Assembly: GCA_947034895.1 (NCBI GenBank)
Contig: OX344764.1
Location: 21,328,001 to 21,392,000 of the forward strand
DNA length: 64,000 bases
Direction of reading: 5' to 3'
Source: Rhytidiadelphus loreus
Lineage: Eukaryota > Streptophyta > Bryopsida > Hypnales > Hylocomiaceae
Positions within the stretch are counted from its first letter, which is position 1. Each line of letters starts with the position of its first letter. Below the pieces are notes generated by a model. That model saw only the letters and a program-made list of their open reading frames with translations. It was not told the origin of the DNA and made no database searches. A program made the position numbers and the translations under genes. Positions 34,946 to 48,137 of this stretch are shown piece by piece.

Positions 34946-37900
34946 CCTAAGGGACTCAGTTTAGGTCATCATGACTCAATCCGTTCTGACCTAATCCGGT
35001 CCTCAACCTATCCATTCTAAACCTAATCCGTTCTTGACAAAATCCAGACAGACATATTCCAAATAGAATAGAGAGTTAATAGACATGTTCCGGATAGATT
35101 CCGTTTCCGTGTTTGGATTGGATTAGATCCGGTTTGGTTACTACTCCATTTCCTTGGCTTATTTCCAGTTCTTCCTTATTCCCTAAACCGGATTATAATT
35201 CCAAGCAAGGATTTTCAATCCAACTTTTGGGTAATTCAAACAAAACCAAAAATTTAGGTTGCGACAGCACAATATCCAAAACTTTGAAGTAGACCCAATC
35301 TAAAATCAATGGCCTCAACTAGAGAGGCGGGATTGACATTGGAAGTGCTGAGGATTTAGATTGGCAATGTTGTCTACTAATAAAAATCAACTAATTTGAA
35401 AACAGTGTAAGGCAGCCATTGCTACTTTCTTTGACAGTAGGTAACTGAATTATAATTTGGAGCAAGATAACAGTATAAGGACAATGAACTTTACTCTAAG
35501 TTACAACTAGTGTATTCACGGTTTCTTTTGCAAAACAAGATTTTAAAGTCTACACTCTTTATTTCAATTAATTTGGTCTTGACGGCAATTAATTTGGACC
35601 AAGTACAATGAGTTGCGGCTAGCAGGGAGTCTCGATATCACCAGATGAATTAGTACGGTCTAGTAATTGTAGAAATAACAGAACTACTACAGAAAAATTG
35701 TAGAGTCATTTTTTAACTCTTTTAATTATATAGGATTTTTATCCAGCAATGACTGACTTCAGAAACATGAAGCAAGAAAGTAGGACGTCTCACAAGCACT
35801 TGATTTAACTATTATTGATGATTACTTGTTTTCAGTTTTGAAATGTAAGTTGTACTCTATGGAGTATGGAGGTACCAAATGTAGAAACAAAATTGGAAAC
35901 AAAATAGACAATATGTCTACTCTGCAGTGTCAGTTCTTGTAAGTCTTTAAAAAAACACTTAAAAAAACATATTGTATGTGTAGAAATCGTTTAATTACCT
36001 TGTCAAGAAACAGAGACATTTTCATATCTTGTAGACACTAGTTATGACATTCATGTGCAACAGTAGCATAGACAAAGGTTTGACATTTGAGTTGTTGTAA
36101 AACAAAATCAAAGTTTGCTACAATTGTTGACATTTTCTACTTCATTACAATCAAAGAAAGGCAATGTGAGGACATCCATCTTTCATCTTCTTTGAAGTGA
36201 GTGGCTCATGAGAAAATTGGCTGGAGGAAAAACGGAAATATGATCTAGAATTACAAATGTAGGCATTGAGGAGGAAGGTATGTGAGGTAGAGAATCATAC
36301 CTATGCCCACTTGTATTTATTTGTAAATTGCTCTTCAACTATGAAACCATAGCTGTCAATTAAACCCTTGTACAAAAAGTGTTGAGTCCACTTTTCTCTA
36401 ACAGAAATGTGTTGCGGTTTGTTGGTACACGATGTAGTACCTTTGGATGTTGACAAGAACAAACTTTTGTATGCAGCCTCAGTGTTGGTTTGTAATGAAT
36501 GTGGAAGTGTTGTTGCTTCTACATGCTCAACCTTCGGGATTGGGAAAACAACTTTTTGAATTATCCAGTAGACTTCTGTTGAGAATCCATCTTCATCTCC
36601 TTCTTCCCTTCTCTTTGTCCAATATAGAGTTCAAGCTGCCCATGAATAAAATAGCCATTTGAGGCATGTTGCACTAGTGTTGTGGGAATCATGGGTGTCA
36701 TTTTCCAGCTTTGGCAAGCTCAGCAAGAAACTGTCATTGAGGCAACCAATGATAAATTGAACTTGCCAAGGATTTGCATTGTGTTTCGTCACCAAATGTT
36801 CAACAATTGCACTAGCATCATTGAGACACCAAGGAGGACAAGGGGGAGGAGGAGGAAGAGTGAGCTCTATCAATTTCGACCTAGGCATGGTGGTTGGGGG
36901 AATTGCTAGAGAGAAGCGACACTTGAAGGAGAGTATTTCATAGACTGAAACAACATAGTGAAGTTGAGTGCACGAATAATGCAGTGCTAATCATAGATTA
37001 GATTGCTAATCTTAGAGAGCCATCGTCAAGTTTATTGCCTTAGTAAGCGTTGTGGCTTTCCAAGGCGGTTGTGAACAGTGACAATATGGACAACTGCCAA
37101 TTTCAGCAAGCAACCGCCTTCTACAAATCTACAATGCACAGGCAAAAAGATAATATTTTATAATGTGACTATGGATACTTACAAAACTTCTCATTCCATA
37201 CTGCCCTAATGGAAATGGAGAAAAGGGCAACATAGGGTGTATTACCACATGGATCTATCTCTGTGCCATCTTGAAACAATTTCACCAGCCAAAAATATTA
37301 GCACTATTAATGGTGCTATTTTTAAGCTTGATTGTTCATACACGTCTCTATTATTGTTGTTAAAAAAAAAACTGATGAAAAATACCTCTCGTACATCCAC
37401 CATAGTGTTTTTTTGTCATTCATTGGACGTATGGCATCCACGTCGACCTTCAAGGGTTAAGTTACATTGCCTCAATAGGCTACTATACTTATGTATGTTT
37501 AGACGTAAAATTAAAAAATTTAATTTTCAATTTTGGTCAATGTACCAAAATTAGTAGTTTTTGACAATTTCATTTGAAAACACACTTCATCTTTTAGAGG
37601 GTAAAGTATCAAAATTGTGAAATTGTCAATTCATGAATGCATTTTTGGAATAACCTTGGTGTGAAAACACCCCATATTAATAGAAAGAGGTTTCTCCAAT
37701 AGATTAAAATACCTTATATTAAGTACAAAATAGCCAATTGTTCTATCTAATCAATATTTATTATTTTCTAGCAAATTAAAAAAATATGAATGTACAATAA
37801 AAATGAAATATAATTAGTTTTGTAATGTTTAATATCATGAACAATGTTCTAAGATGTTCTAGAAATAATTTGTTTCTTGATCTATTAGATATTGGTTGAA

Positions 37901-38467
37901 AAAAGTTTTGAAATTATATTGTATAAATGTCATTTTATTCACAATAGAATCTAAAACATTTGTATGAATGAAAGAATAAGTATCTATGTATATGGGACTC
38001 ATCATTACATTTATTAATTGTTCAAAAATTGAAAGATTGGTCTAAATAATTAATTTAGGGTTAGGTCTACAAACTTGTATGTAGTATAAGAAATTATGAA
38101 ATTTGGTAGAAAAATTCACTCAAATCTACTATTTGAAACATGGCAAGGAAAATAAAATTGTATATTGGTTATATAATAGTTAATGACATTTTTCTATAGA
38201 CAACTATAAACACATTCTAATCATGATACATTATAAACACCTAGAAGATAACTTTCCTTGCCATTGAGAGCAACTAAAAATATTCAATTTATTCAGGGTT
38301 TACTTCAATAGATAGTATTTTTTTTAATATTGAGCATTTTATTTCTTTTACAAACTTTTTTTAGCCAGAAGCCAAACTATAGCATGTTCATCTATCAAAT
38401 TTTAGTTTAAACTAAGGTACATAAGAAGTCCATAAAGCGCTCAGGTCCTAAAAATGTTCACTTCCTA
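34946..38467. other. AT-rich intergenic stretch
   Basis: No supported gene. A minus-strand frame of 85 codons (36888-36631) with a Pro run and PWQVQFIIGCLND is the only piece with protein-like text; it is too short to call. ORFs at 36447-36662 and 37237-37554 have no features. Confidence 0.5.
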
Positions 38468-38532
38468 AAATGTACACTATTTGTACATTTTGATTTCTCA
38501 TTGCTTCAAAAATGTACAAATAGTGTACATTT
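38468..38532. repeat. Perfect 24-bp inverted repeat (hairpin)
   Basis: Arms 38468-38491 and 38509-38532 are exact complements containing TGTACACTATTTGTACA, with a 17-base loop. AT-rich surroundings. It may be the core of a small MITE. Confidence 0.9.
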
Positions 38533-40067
38533 CAAGAGGTGGACGCTTTTAGTGACCCTTGCGTTTCAACTTCAAAAATTCATAACTAATTTCACAAAGC
38601 TTCAAAAAATATGAAATGACTTGGATTAGATGCCAATTTCATTTGTCTTTTGAAAAGTATTTCCTAGAAGTACACACACACAAAATTAATTTCCAGCTCT
38701 TAAATGAGCACTTTATGAACCTCCTACCTTATGTGTTCAAAGCATCTTCAGAAGTATTGGTTATAATGAATATTTGTTCCCCTCTTTTTTGGTAAAGTTG
38801 CCTTTTGAGCTTAATATGATGTTTGAAGATATGAGACGTCTCAAATGTATAAAAATCATTTTTATACATTGAAAGTTTGAAAATCTTAGGATTAGTATAG
38901 ATTGCTCTTTAAACAATAAAAAACTATATGTACCTTGGGCCTGAAAAACATTAAAAAAAACCCATCTGATGGCCAAATCCGGCCTGAAGGGGCAATTTGA
39001 CTTTGTTGCTCACGGTTCTGAGCAACTGAAGGGGCAACTTATTAAACTATTAACTTATTAAACTAAGGTGTGGTGGTTGCCCTTTCCATATCTTGGGGAA
39101 TTAAGATAAATCTAAAATAGTGTGGAGAATCAGTCTGGGTGGATTGGCAACCAACTTCAAATTATCTGTTACTTCTGGATGATTTTCATCCAATCCTATA
39201 ATACAGCCAGACTTCCTTATTTGGAAAGGAAGGCACCTCTCTAAGAGACACAAGTTTAAGTCGGTGCACGTGGAACCATCTCTGGCAGTCCTGCATCCCT
39301 TTCATTCTGACTCCACATAATCATTGTCGTCTTTTGCACAGGCAGGCAGAATGTCTGGTTTGGTTTGCAGTGTTGGCATTGCTTGAAATTTTTTAATTTT
39401 TTAAATTCTTCCAAAAAAAGACAAATGTGAGAAATGGGGAGTTAGAGCAATCCAAATTATATTTTTCTGACAAAGTATGAATTTGTTATGAACTTTTGAT
39501 GTGGGTTATTCTATTCATCTCTAGACTACCCAAAAACCAACATGAATATACATCATGTGAGGATAATAATTGATTTTTCATCCATATTTTTAATATTTTA
39601 TCCATGGACATTGATGTATATGGTGTTGTCAATCTACACTAGATAGTGAAATTATGTTGCCTCTCGCTAATTTCTCAAACCCTATATAAATATGTATTGT
39701 CATTATATAGTACAAGGATGCAATAATTTTCATCAAACCAAAAGTAGGTGTGTGGCATGGGTTGGTGCACTAGTTTAGGGGTTGTTTTGGAGAGTTGGAT
39801 GTGCTCTACATTGACAAGGAGTGAATCATGAGGTAACTTTTCTAGATAAGGCAACTTGATTATTGAGGCAACCTAATGTTAGTATTTTGGATAAATGAAG
39901 ATTATTTTTTGTCTTGTTCCATCTACTTCAAAACTAAAATGAAAATCCCTATACAAAATAGTGAAATAAAGTTGCTCCATACTAATTTCTGGACACTTGA
40001 TACTATATAAATTATTGTTGTTACTATACAAGAATGCACTACTTTTGAATTCAGTATTGTTGTAATG
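38533..40067. other. AT-rich intergenic stretch
   Basis: Nothing recognisable beyond short A/T runs. Confidence 0.5.
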
Positions 40068-41122
40068 GGGACTTATGAACCTCCATGTCTACAAATGGAA
40101 ATATTTGTAGAAGTATTTGTTGACTTTGATGGCTTCTAAAGTAACTTTTTTGGGATAAGAGTTCTCCTATAGCAATATGCCAAGGGATCTAGACGTGGTG
40201 AGTAGGTGGACCACTTTAGAATTTAGAGAGTGCATTGGCAAATGAATGGGCTTAGTATGGGCTACAAATGTCATTCTAACATAGGTTTCAAAGTAGTGCC
40301 TCTGACTCTTACAATAGTAGCAACTTTGATGAGGTGGCAACCTTTAGTCTTGGGCCCATGCATCTCCTTGTTGCCATGTCTCAATCCTATGTCAACATAG
40401 AGGACATGAAGAATACATAAACCAAAGGTTTGAGCATCGCACGCCCAAATCCAATTGGTGTCCCTTTCTGGCACTACCACTATGGGGATGCCCCAAGGCA
40501 ACTCAATTGTTGGAACTCATGAACCTCAACATGTACAAATGGAAATCTCTATAGCAATATTTTTTGGCTTTTATGGCATTTAAAGTAACTTTCTTGGGAT
40601 AAGGCAACCTAATTGTTGGGACTAATGAACCTTCATGAATACAAATGAAACCACCTATTCCCAACTAGGGAGCCACATTCAACATGTGGGGTGCAATTAT
40701 TTCCAACCAAAGTTGGAACAAATTTACAACTTTAACTTTAAATGCTTTTTTTTTCTTCTCATTTTCAAGGTTGGGACTAACTAGGTCATGACACATGTCT
40801 CAAAGTGCCATAAAGTGTGCGGGAAGTATTGATTAGGAAAGTAGTATCTTGATTGATCGAAATTGGAAGACTCTAGATATTGGCTATGGGTTTGGAACAC
40901 TTTTATCGGCTCTTAAAATTCATAGCAATTTCAATTTGAGGAAGAAAATTATGAAAAAATTCACAACTCCAATGTTTCTTATCTCTCAACACGAGAAAAT
41001 TTCCATTGCCTCACACTACTCCAACCTCATCTATCTTAAGTGATCAAAAATGGGTGGTTCTACCTTATAGAAGTATTTGTTGACTTTGATGGCTTGTAAA
41101 CTAAGTAACGGTGACTTTCTTG
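40068..41122. repeat. Dispersed direct repeats
   Basis: A block containing ATGAACCT...TACAAATGGAAAT...GACTTTGATGGCTT...AAGTAACTTTCTTGGGATAA occurs near 40068-40160 and 40508-40602, in part near 40612-40650, and in part at 41066-41122, where it is split by the MITE at 41123. Origin unknown. Confidence 0.65.
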
Positions 41123-41356
41123 CGCAGGGAGAATTGACCCCCTCATTGCCCCGGTCAACGTTGGTTTGAAAAAAAAGCCCCCTATGTTGTGCCAATTTTT
41201 AGATAATACTTGCATCTCCCTAGAGTAATTTGGGGCCTCTGATTGCAAATATGAATTCAGAATTTCAAAAAAAAATTAAACCTTGCAAATAAAAAATTCC
41301 AGGGTTTGCCCTGGAGGGGCAATGAGGGGGTCAATTCACCCTGGCCGACTTTCTTG
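41113..41356. mobile_element. MULE-like MITE, 224 bp, 10-bp TSD
   Basis: GACTTTCTTG flanks both ends (41113-41122 and 41347-41356). Inverted ends start CAGGGAGAATTGACCCCC and CAGGGTGAATTGACCCCC and stay matched through CTCATTGCCCC, 29 bases with one mismatch. A 9-11 bp duplication is typical of Mutator-like elements. No ORF. Confidence 0.85.
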
Positions 41357-41639
41357 GGGTGAGCTTAAGTCAACCCACTTGTTACGGCAATCTAATTTCG
41401 TTTCCTTTATTTATGTAGAAAACCGAAGCCCTGCTGTCAGTGAGTCCGTCCAGGCCACCCAGAAGTCCTGAAGCTAGCCTGTTGAACGCGGGCACTCAAC
41501 TGTCCGAACCCCTGCTCAATCAGTTCATTTAGTTATGTAACGTAACGTACTCCTTGTCTCAGTCTCCGAATATAATGTGCGTGTTAAATTCACATGTGTC
41601 AGATACGTAAGTACGTTCTCTCCCAAATGATCCTCTGAT

Positions 41640-41866
41640 CCTCTCCTCTCCTCTCCTCCTCGCTCCCTCTGAGACCTTGCATCGATCGAGTAAGTTACCG
41701 GTAACCTTATGTAAGCTTAGGCAGGCAGTGAGAAAAACTTACATTGTAAGTTAAGCTAAACTATCGATCTTAACTTAACAATTGCAGGATTCCAGAGCTG
41801 CTGGCTGAGCTGCGATCGATGCATGAAAGCTCCGTCAGCAAGCTCCTCTTCTTGCTTGTGCTTAAG
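41640..41866 (+). ncRNA. Possible spliced transcript (two exon candidates)
   Basis: A CT-rich promoter-like tract (CTCTCCTCTCCTCTCCTCC) is followed by GA|GTAAGT near 41690. Then an intron ends TTGCAG at about 41788, and an exon of about 78 bases ends AAG|GTAGGT at 41866. It contains ATG at 41820 and a short hydrophobic frame (SKLLFLLVLK). No further exon can be joined with confidence, so coding status is open. Confidence 0.25.
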
Positions 41867-42318
41867 GTAGGTACACCCAAATGTGTCACTGACCTTAAAG
41901 CGCCATCTTCACTATGTGTACATCTCCAAAATCAGTTATGTACCTATGTGGAAGAAACGCTTTTAGTTCCTTAATGACTTTTGCATACAGTATCCAAATG
42001 CCACGTTCTCTCTAGTGCGTTATTAGAACCTCTTTTCACTTGCCAACAAGAACATGTGAAAATCCAAGCAGTCTGCTAATAGTAATAATAGTAGATAGGC
42101 TGAGTAGTAATTTGGGGGGTACCTGCCTTAAATGAAAGTTGGTATAAGTACGTACGCGCCACATGTGAGACCCTTCTGAAGTCTGAAGAAGTGGCAGAAG
42201 CGCCCGATCGAAGCCATTGTCAGAACCAGAAGGGTTACCGGAAAGAGACACATGCACTGACACAACAACGGGACTCAAGTTCACGTCAGGCAGCGAGGAA
42301 TCCTCCTGAAGTGGCTCT

Positions 42319-42341
42319 GGGCGGGCGGGCGGGCGGGCGGG
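42319..42341 (+). repeat. (GGGC)5GGG microsatellite with G-quadruplex potential
   Basis: Six GGG runs separated by single C bases, in an otherwise AT-rich region. Four GGG tracts suffice for an intramolecular G4. Confidence 0.9.
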
Positions 42342-42396
42342 AAACACTCGCAGGCAGGCACCGAGCACAGAGCAGTACCCGTGCAGACACTCAAAC

Positions 42397-42568
42397 CTCT
42401 TGTAAGTTGGGCGCCTCCTCTTGAGTCGTTCGTTTTTTCTTTTTTCTTTCTCTGTGTCTTGCTCTCTTGTAGCGTCCCCGCCAGCCCACCTGTGCCTGGC
42501 GGTTTTGTTCCCCTCCTTGCAATGAAATTTCGTTTCATTTGTTAAAAAAAAAAAAACTCTTATAAGTT
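42397..42568 (+). mobile_element. Short poly(A) retroposon with 12-bp TSD
   Basis: A 148-base insert (42409-42556) is flanked by CTCTTGTAAGTT and CTCTTATAAGTT. The 5' half is T/C-rich. The 3' half reads GTCCCCGCC, CCTGTGCCTGGCGG, GTTCCCCTCC, then AATGAAATTTCGTTTCATT (7-bp stem, 5-base loop), TTGTT and 13 A. This is the best-preserved member of the family here. Confidence 0.88.
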
Positions 42569-45500
42569 ATAGTATGATATCAGGAGTTTGGCACCACTTA
42601 GCTACAAATGACATTTGGAAAATATATGCTGCACACTTGGCACAATAGGATAGGATGGATGGATTGTAGCTAGGATTTGTAGTCCACGTGCCATATATTC
42701 AAGTTGATAGCATGGTGAAAATAGGGTGGATAGGAGTGACACACAAGTTCCAAGGTAACTACATTTAAAATCACACAAATAAGCAATTTAGCATGGTTCC
42801 TGTTATTATATTATATTTTTTTGTGGGGTCATGTTGGTAGTGAAAAGGGGATTCTAAATTCTCTTAGTATGCATTTTTCGGACATTGTATGAATAAACTA
42901 CAAATTTTCAAAGTACTGAAATATTACGTGATTTTTTGGGCCTTTGGGAGACTGCAAGTTCCCCATAGTTCCCATACTATGGGAACATTGCAAGGTCAAT
43001 AGTCCGACGTGGCAGAGAGACTACCACGTCGGATAATATTGATTAATTTTTATTTTTATTTTTATTTTTATTTAAAGAATTTTTTTAAAGATTTTAATTA
43101 TTTGAAAATTTGAAATTATTTTAGAATTTTAGAATTTAAAAAAATTATTATTATTATTTTTAATTATTTTTAATAATAATTATCAATTTGTTTATTATTA
43201 TTATTATTATTAAATAATCTAATTATCTAACCATGGTTCACAGTATGGAGAACCATGGCTAGACAGTCTCTTCGAGGCCTCAGATCTCCCTTTATGGAGG
43301 TGTTCCTAAAAGCAACCATAGAGTCTTATGAATAGTGGGAGTACATTTTAGACAGGAATCTCTAGTGTGCAATTTTAGGTGTAGTTACTTTAGAGCATCG
43401 CCATTGTGGGACAACCAATCCCCTATGGCAAACCTACAATGGTGTGCCAAAATTTTATTGCAACCACTGTTGCCTTGGACTGCCCCACCATTTAGATGGT
43501 CAGAGTGCCTTATATCTGGTGTATTCTTCTGCCACAACTACACAGACCCATGAATTTTAGTATAAAATGGTTAAAAAAAGATCTAGAAGTTGCTCACTTG
43601 TTGTTGCTATAGGGATGGACAATTGTGAAAACTTTGAAAACATGAAAAGTTGAGCATATTGTAGTTTTATTTTCCTCGTCTACATTGTGCTACGGTGAAA
43701 GTCAGAAATTTTGGTATGCTCAGCTACCAAACATGTTCTACTAGTGTTACAATGGGGGTGATTTGAAGACCAACTTGTCTTTTACCCACCCCAACTTCAT
43801 ATACAGAGTAGAGGTGGCAATGCTCGTAGTAAATGTTTAGAGAGTACGCAACCACTTTTAAGTCAGGAAAAAGACACAATCTATATAGGCAAGGTCGCTT
43901 CATACTACCAACATCTCAAGTCCCAACTTTCTAAGCCCCAATTCAAGGCTAAATCTGGCAACTTCTTTGGGTTTGTTGTAGAAGGTGCATAAAAAAATAT
44001 CAAATGTAGGATTGGAATGGGGACTTTGTAGTGTAAAGGCCAAAGTCCCAATTTGTCTCATAGACAAGAAAGAAGAAGGATAACTCTAATTAGTAAGATT
44101 AGCGTGAATGCAACATCTAGTGGAAATGGCTCAACTATTTAAGCCTCGTGGACTTAGATGGCAAATTCCATCCTCGATGCCATAGTTAGGAGGTAGCTAG
44201 ATCCTGTAATCAAGAACCGACATGTTCCTTCCCTTGAGAAATTATCATATTCCCATATGACAACAAGGTAGTTATTGCAACCATACCATAGTTAGGTGGA
44301 TTAAGTCCCCTTCCAATGCTTGGGTTTGAACTCATAACCATTTCACCGGTGTGCCAAAGCCAAAGCCACTAAGCCAAGGTTGTAAGTGCCTATCATGGAC
44401 AATATTATATACAAATTATGTGTTCTCAAACATGGGTCAAAATGTCAAATCCCCATTTGGGAGGCACTTTTAGTATCAAATTTGTATTGGACATAACGGG
44501 ACAAAATTTTAGCCCGTGAGGATGTTTTATATGGGTTTTTTTTTTCCTCATTTTATATTGATAATAGAAGTTGGAGCTTGAATGGGACCTGAGTTGGGTT
44601 TCTATTTTTTCTAAAGCCAACTTGGTCTCCAAGTTCCACTTAATTGGCACCAAAACTTCTACAAAATATTGCCAGGTAAGCATATTGGAGTGTACAGGGA
44701 CTTTAGGACGTAGTATAAAGCTCCAACTCCTAATTTTTAGCTCTCTACTAATTAAATTTTGAAATTTCAATGGGCCTTGTGACATAGTGTAAAGTGGTCC
44801 TAAGAATGGTGGAAATTTGGTGATTCATCAATGGATGACCTTGAAGAACGAATGTGGTGATGAAAAATATGCATTTAGTATTTAAGAGGGAAAGAGTGAG
44901 CAGAAGAAATGTACCTTGAATGTGTATTATTGCACTTCTACAAGAATTCTTAATGTATTTTTAGATGAAAACAATGCTCTTTGAATGGTTTACATGGTGT
45001 GGATACCTTATATCACTTGTATTTTTGGAGTTTATCATTGTCTGCCAATTGTTTTCTAATGAAAGATTTAATGAATATCTTTACTTCTAAAAGGGTATAG
45101 GGCTCACTACTTCATTTATACTTGAATGAATTTAGGACCATAGACATTAGAGGTCCCTTTCAATCTAGGTTTGTGTGACTCTACTACGTTATTGTTTTGA
45201 TAGGAAGTACACATGGTGATGATTAATATGGAAAACTAAAAGTAGTCCCAATTACTATCCTTTGGGTCTTTAGGAGTCATTCTTTTAAAAACATATAATA
45301 AATCTATCAATTTCCCCCCTAGATAGAATACCAAGTTTTCTTTTCATTCATACACTTAGATTTTGAGATCTAGCTTTACATCATCAGTCACTTGTTATAG
45401 GTGCTTCATTTTTAGGACCCCTATTTGAATTATTTTTTGTAAAAAACAAGTTGTCATTAGAAGATTGTAAAAACTTATTTTATATAATTTTTAGGCTTTT

Positions 45501-45667
45501 TAGGTTGCTTTATCTAACATATGAGCACATAATAAATATTTATACTTCAATTTCTATAACATAGCTAGGGACCTAATAGAACCTCAAAATCGTTTTTTCT
45601 ATCACCATAAATGATTATGTAAATTAGTATGATATGCCCAGATATTGTATTAAGTATAAACTATTGA
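42569..45667. other. AT-rich intergenic stretch with palindromes
   Basis: Contains a 19-base palindrome GTTCCCATACTATGGGAAC (42968-42986), a hairpin CCGACGTGG/CCACGTCGG (43004-43032), TTTTTA and TTA microsatellites (43040-43220), and overlapping ORFs on both strands at 44426-44785 that lack any motif. No gene is supported. Confidence 0.55.
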
Positions 45668-45809
45668 CTAAATTGATACTATTTGTTTAAGTTTCTTCAA
45701 AGGCCCCAAATGGTCAAAAAGTCTTGTGAAAATAGACAGTCGGCTATTCCAAACATGTATGAAAATGTAATGTTAAACACTGAAAGGTAAACAAATAGTA
45801 TCAATTTAG
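45668..45809. mobile_element. Small inverted-repeat element (MITE-like), 142 bp
   Basis: CTAAATTGATACTATTTG followed by TTTA (45668-45689) is matched exactly in reverse at 45788-45809. No clear target duplication. AT-rich interior. Confidence 0.6.
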
Positions 45810-48137
45810 GTTAAACACTCAAAGGTAAACACTTTTATACCTGCAACCGCTAGCTTGAAGACTAATTGCTTAAATTTTGAAACAATGATTGAATGTAAAT
45901 AGTATTGTGTATAATTTTCTTGCAATCCATCCAAATGGTGAGAGATTCTTATATATTTTTTTCTAATATTTTTTTGGTTTAAGTTTTCAAAATTATTCTC
46001 TCTCTAGAAGAAAAATCAATTTTTACAATTATGCAAATGATTACATTTTCTATCATTTCAAACAAGAATTGTTGCTTAGTGCCTAGTTGTAGAGGACAAA
46101 TTATTCCAAACATTCCAATCATTTTTGGATAAATCATTCATTCCCAAAGATGGTATTTCATTCGACGGTTTAGTGGACATAGATGCCTAATACTGGGGTT
46201 TTTTTACCTACTATAACTATTGATTGGATACCTTTATAATTTTCCATTCACAAATTAAATACATTGTTTGCTAAATGCGTTAATTTTTTAATTTTTTCAA
46301 AAACCAATTAGTGACATTACATAAAAAAATGGTAGTTACAGTTGTTGAATTTTCATTAGTTGTTTCCACATCTTTTAATGTGTCGAGTTCAGTGTATCAA
46401 AATCTAATGGTATACTATTTTGAAAATATAGTGTACTTTATTATAAGTCAACTTACATATGAATATGTATTGCTTTCTAGTTTTTTTTAATACTATATTA
46501 GTCTTTTTCCAGTTGCTTCTTGGTTCCTCATAGCTTGTCATGATTTGGTACATTGTTTCTAATCATTTTTTAGTTGCTTCTTGGTTTGTTATAGCATTTA
46601 GTATGTTGTTTTCTAAACAATCTTTGGGGGAACACATTGAACATTATACATCAAAGGGCCACTAATAATTTCTTTCATTTATAGCTGATCATCTTTCTTA
46701 TTTGGAAACATTTGAGGGGTTTAAGGTTGCAATGCAACCTCCAAAACAACATATAACACCTTGAGTTCTTAGGATTTTGTATTGTTCAACACATATTCCA
46801 ATACAATGAAGAATTAATTGTCAAAGTAAACTAAGTGACTCTTGAGGTTTCATCTATACATATGGTAAGAATCCAAGTCAGAATAGTGTGACAACTATGG
46901 TTAAAGAAATTGAATGGAAGTCTTAGCAAAAAAGAAGAGAATTACTCAACTTAATTTGTAATATCTAAGAACAACATCAAGAAGCCAAAATAACTATACC
47001 TTTAAAAATCACAAAAAAACAAAGAGAAAGAAAGAAAATAGTGATAGAAGGAACAAGAAGCCTAAAACGGCAAGTGCTAAGAGGCAACAAGAGATAACAA
47101 AAAACAAGAGGTAAGAGGTAATAAACAACAACAATGGAAGCAAGCATTAGAAGGCAATAAGACACAAGGAACAAGAGGTAAAAACAACAATGTGTTGCAC
47201 TTGGAGGTGATGGTTGCCAAGGGGTAGCAGCTAGGGGTTTAAAATCTTAAATCAACAACACCATTTCATAAAGACAAATACTTTTAGACCATTTTATGGG
47301 ACTATTGACTATTAAACAATTGAGATATAACTAATCTACAACTACTCCACAACTATTGTACAAGTAGTCAACTACAAAATTACTAGTTTTCAACTTCTCT
47401 ACAACTTGTTAAGAACTTTTTGAGAAATATGAAGTTAAGAAATGATTGCATTGCAATTGCGTTTCAACTACTCCAATAATGTTGAAAGTCCTTACAAACT
47501 TTAATAATTAAGGGAAAATGAAGGCATAGTAAAATTGAATGCAATAAAAAGAAATTGATATGTACGCAAGAACCAATTGCATTGAAGTTTTTTCTTTATT
47601 AGTAGATGTTTTTTTAGTTACATAATTGCAACTAAGCCCAGTCTACGTCAATTGTAGAACTACTACTCAATGACAACTTCCAATTATTGGATGAAAATTT
47701 ATCGATGTAAGTAGCTTGTTTTCACTTTAGATGAAATTATATATGCGCTTCTGATCTAATGACTCATAAGCAATTGAAGACCAATTAACGTCAAATTTTT
47801 CGTCAAAATCCAATCACTCTTGAGTCTTTAAAGACAAGTAGTATTTTTTTATGCAATTACATAGTATATGTTTTTCTTCTAGTGTTTACAAACATTCTAT
47901 AGTTTGAACAAAGTTCTCATGACACAATGTTTTACTTCAAAAACTAAAGTTACTAGTTAGAAGATGGCCCTTCAAAATCACTCCAAAAATAAGTTAAATA
48001 AGATTTGTTTCCCACAATGTGATTGGAGCTTATTAATTGTCTAAACTTAAGAATTTTTTTGTGTCAAAATTACTAACATAATGCAATTTGAGAAGGAATC
48101 TTAAATTTTTGGTTTCAAATATTATTGATGAATATTG
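45810..48137. other. AT-rich intergenic stretch
   Basis: Purine-rich segment at 46920-47180 (GAA, AAC and AAG repeats). No gene supported. Confidence 0.5.

Noticed and set aside
34600..35260. LTR retrotransposon end
   Set aside because: A TATATAAG and GC-rich leader suggested an LTR, but no TG...CA pair, primer-binding site, polypurine tract or second copy was found in the window.
44426..44785. 119-codon minus-strand ORF
   Set aside because: It overlaps a plus-strand ORF, is low in GC, and shows no motif. Long chance frames are expected in this composition.
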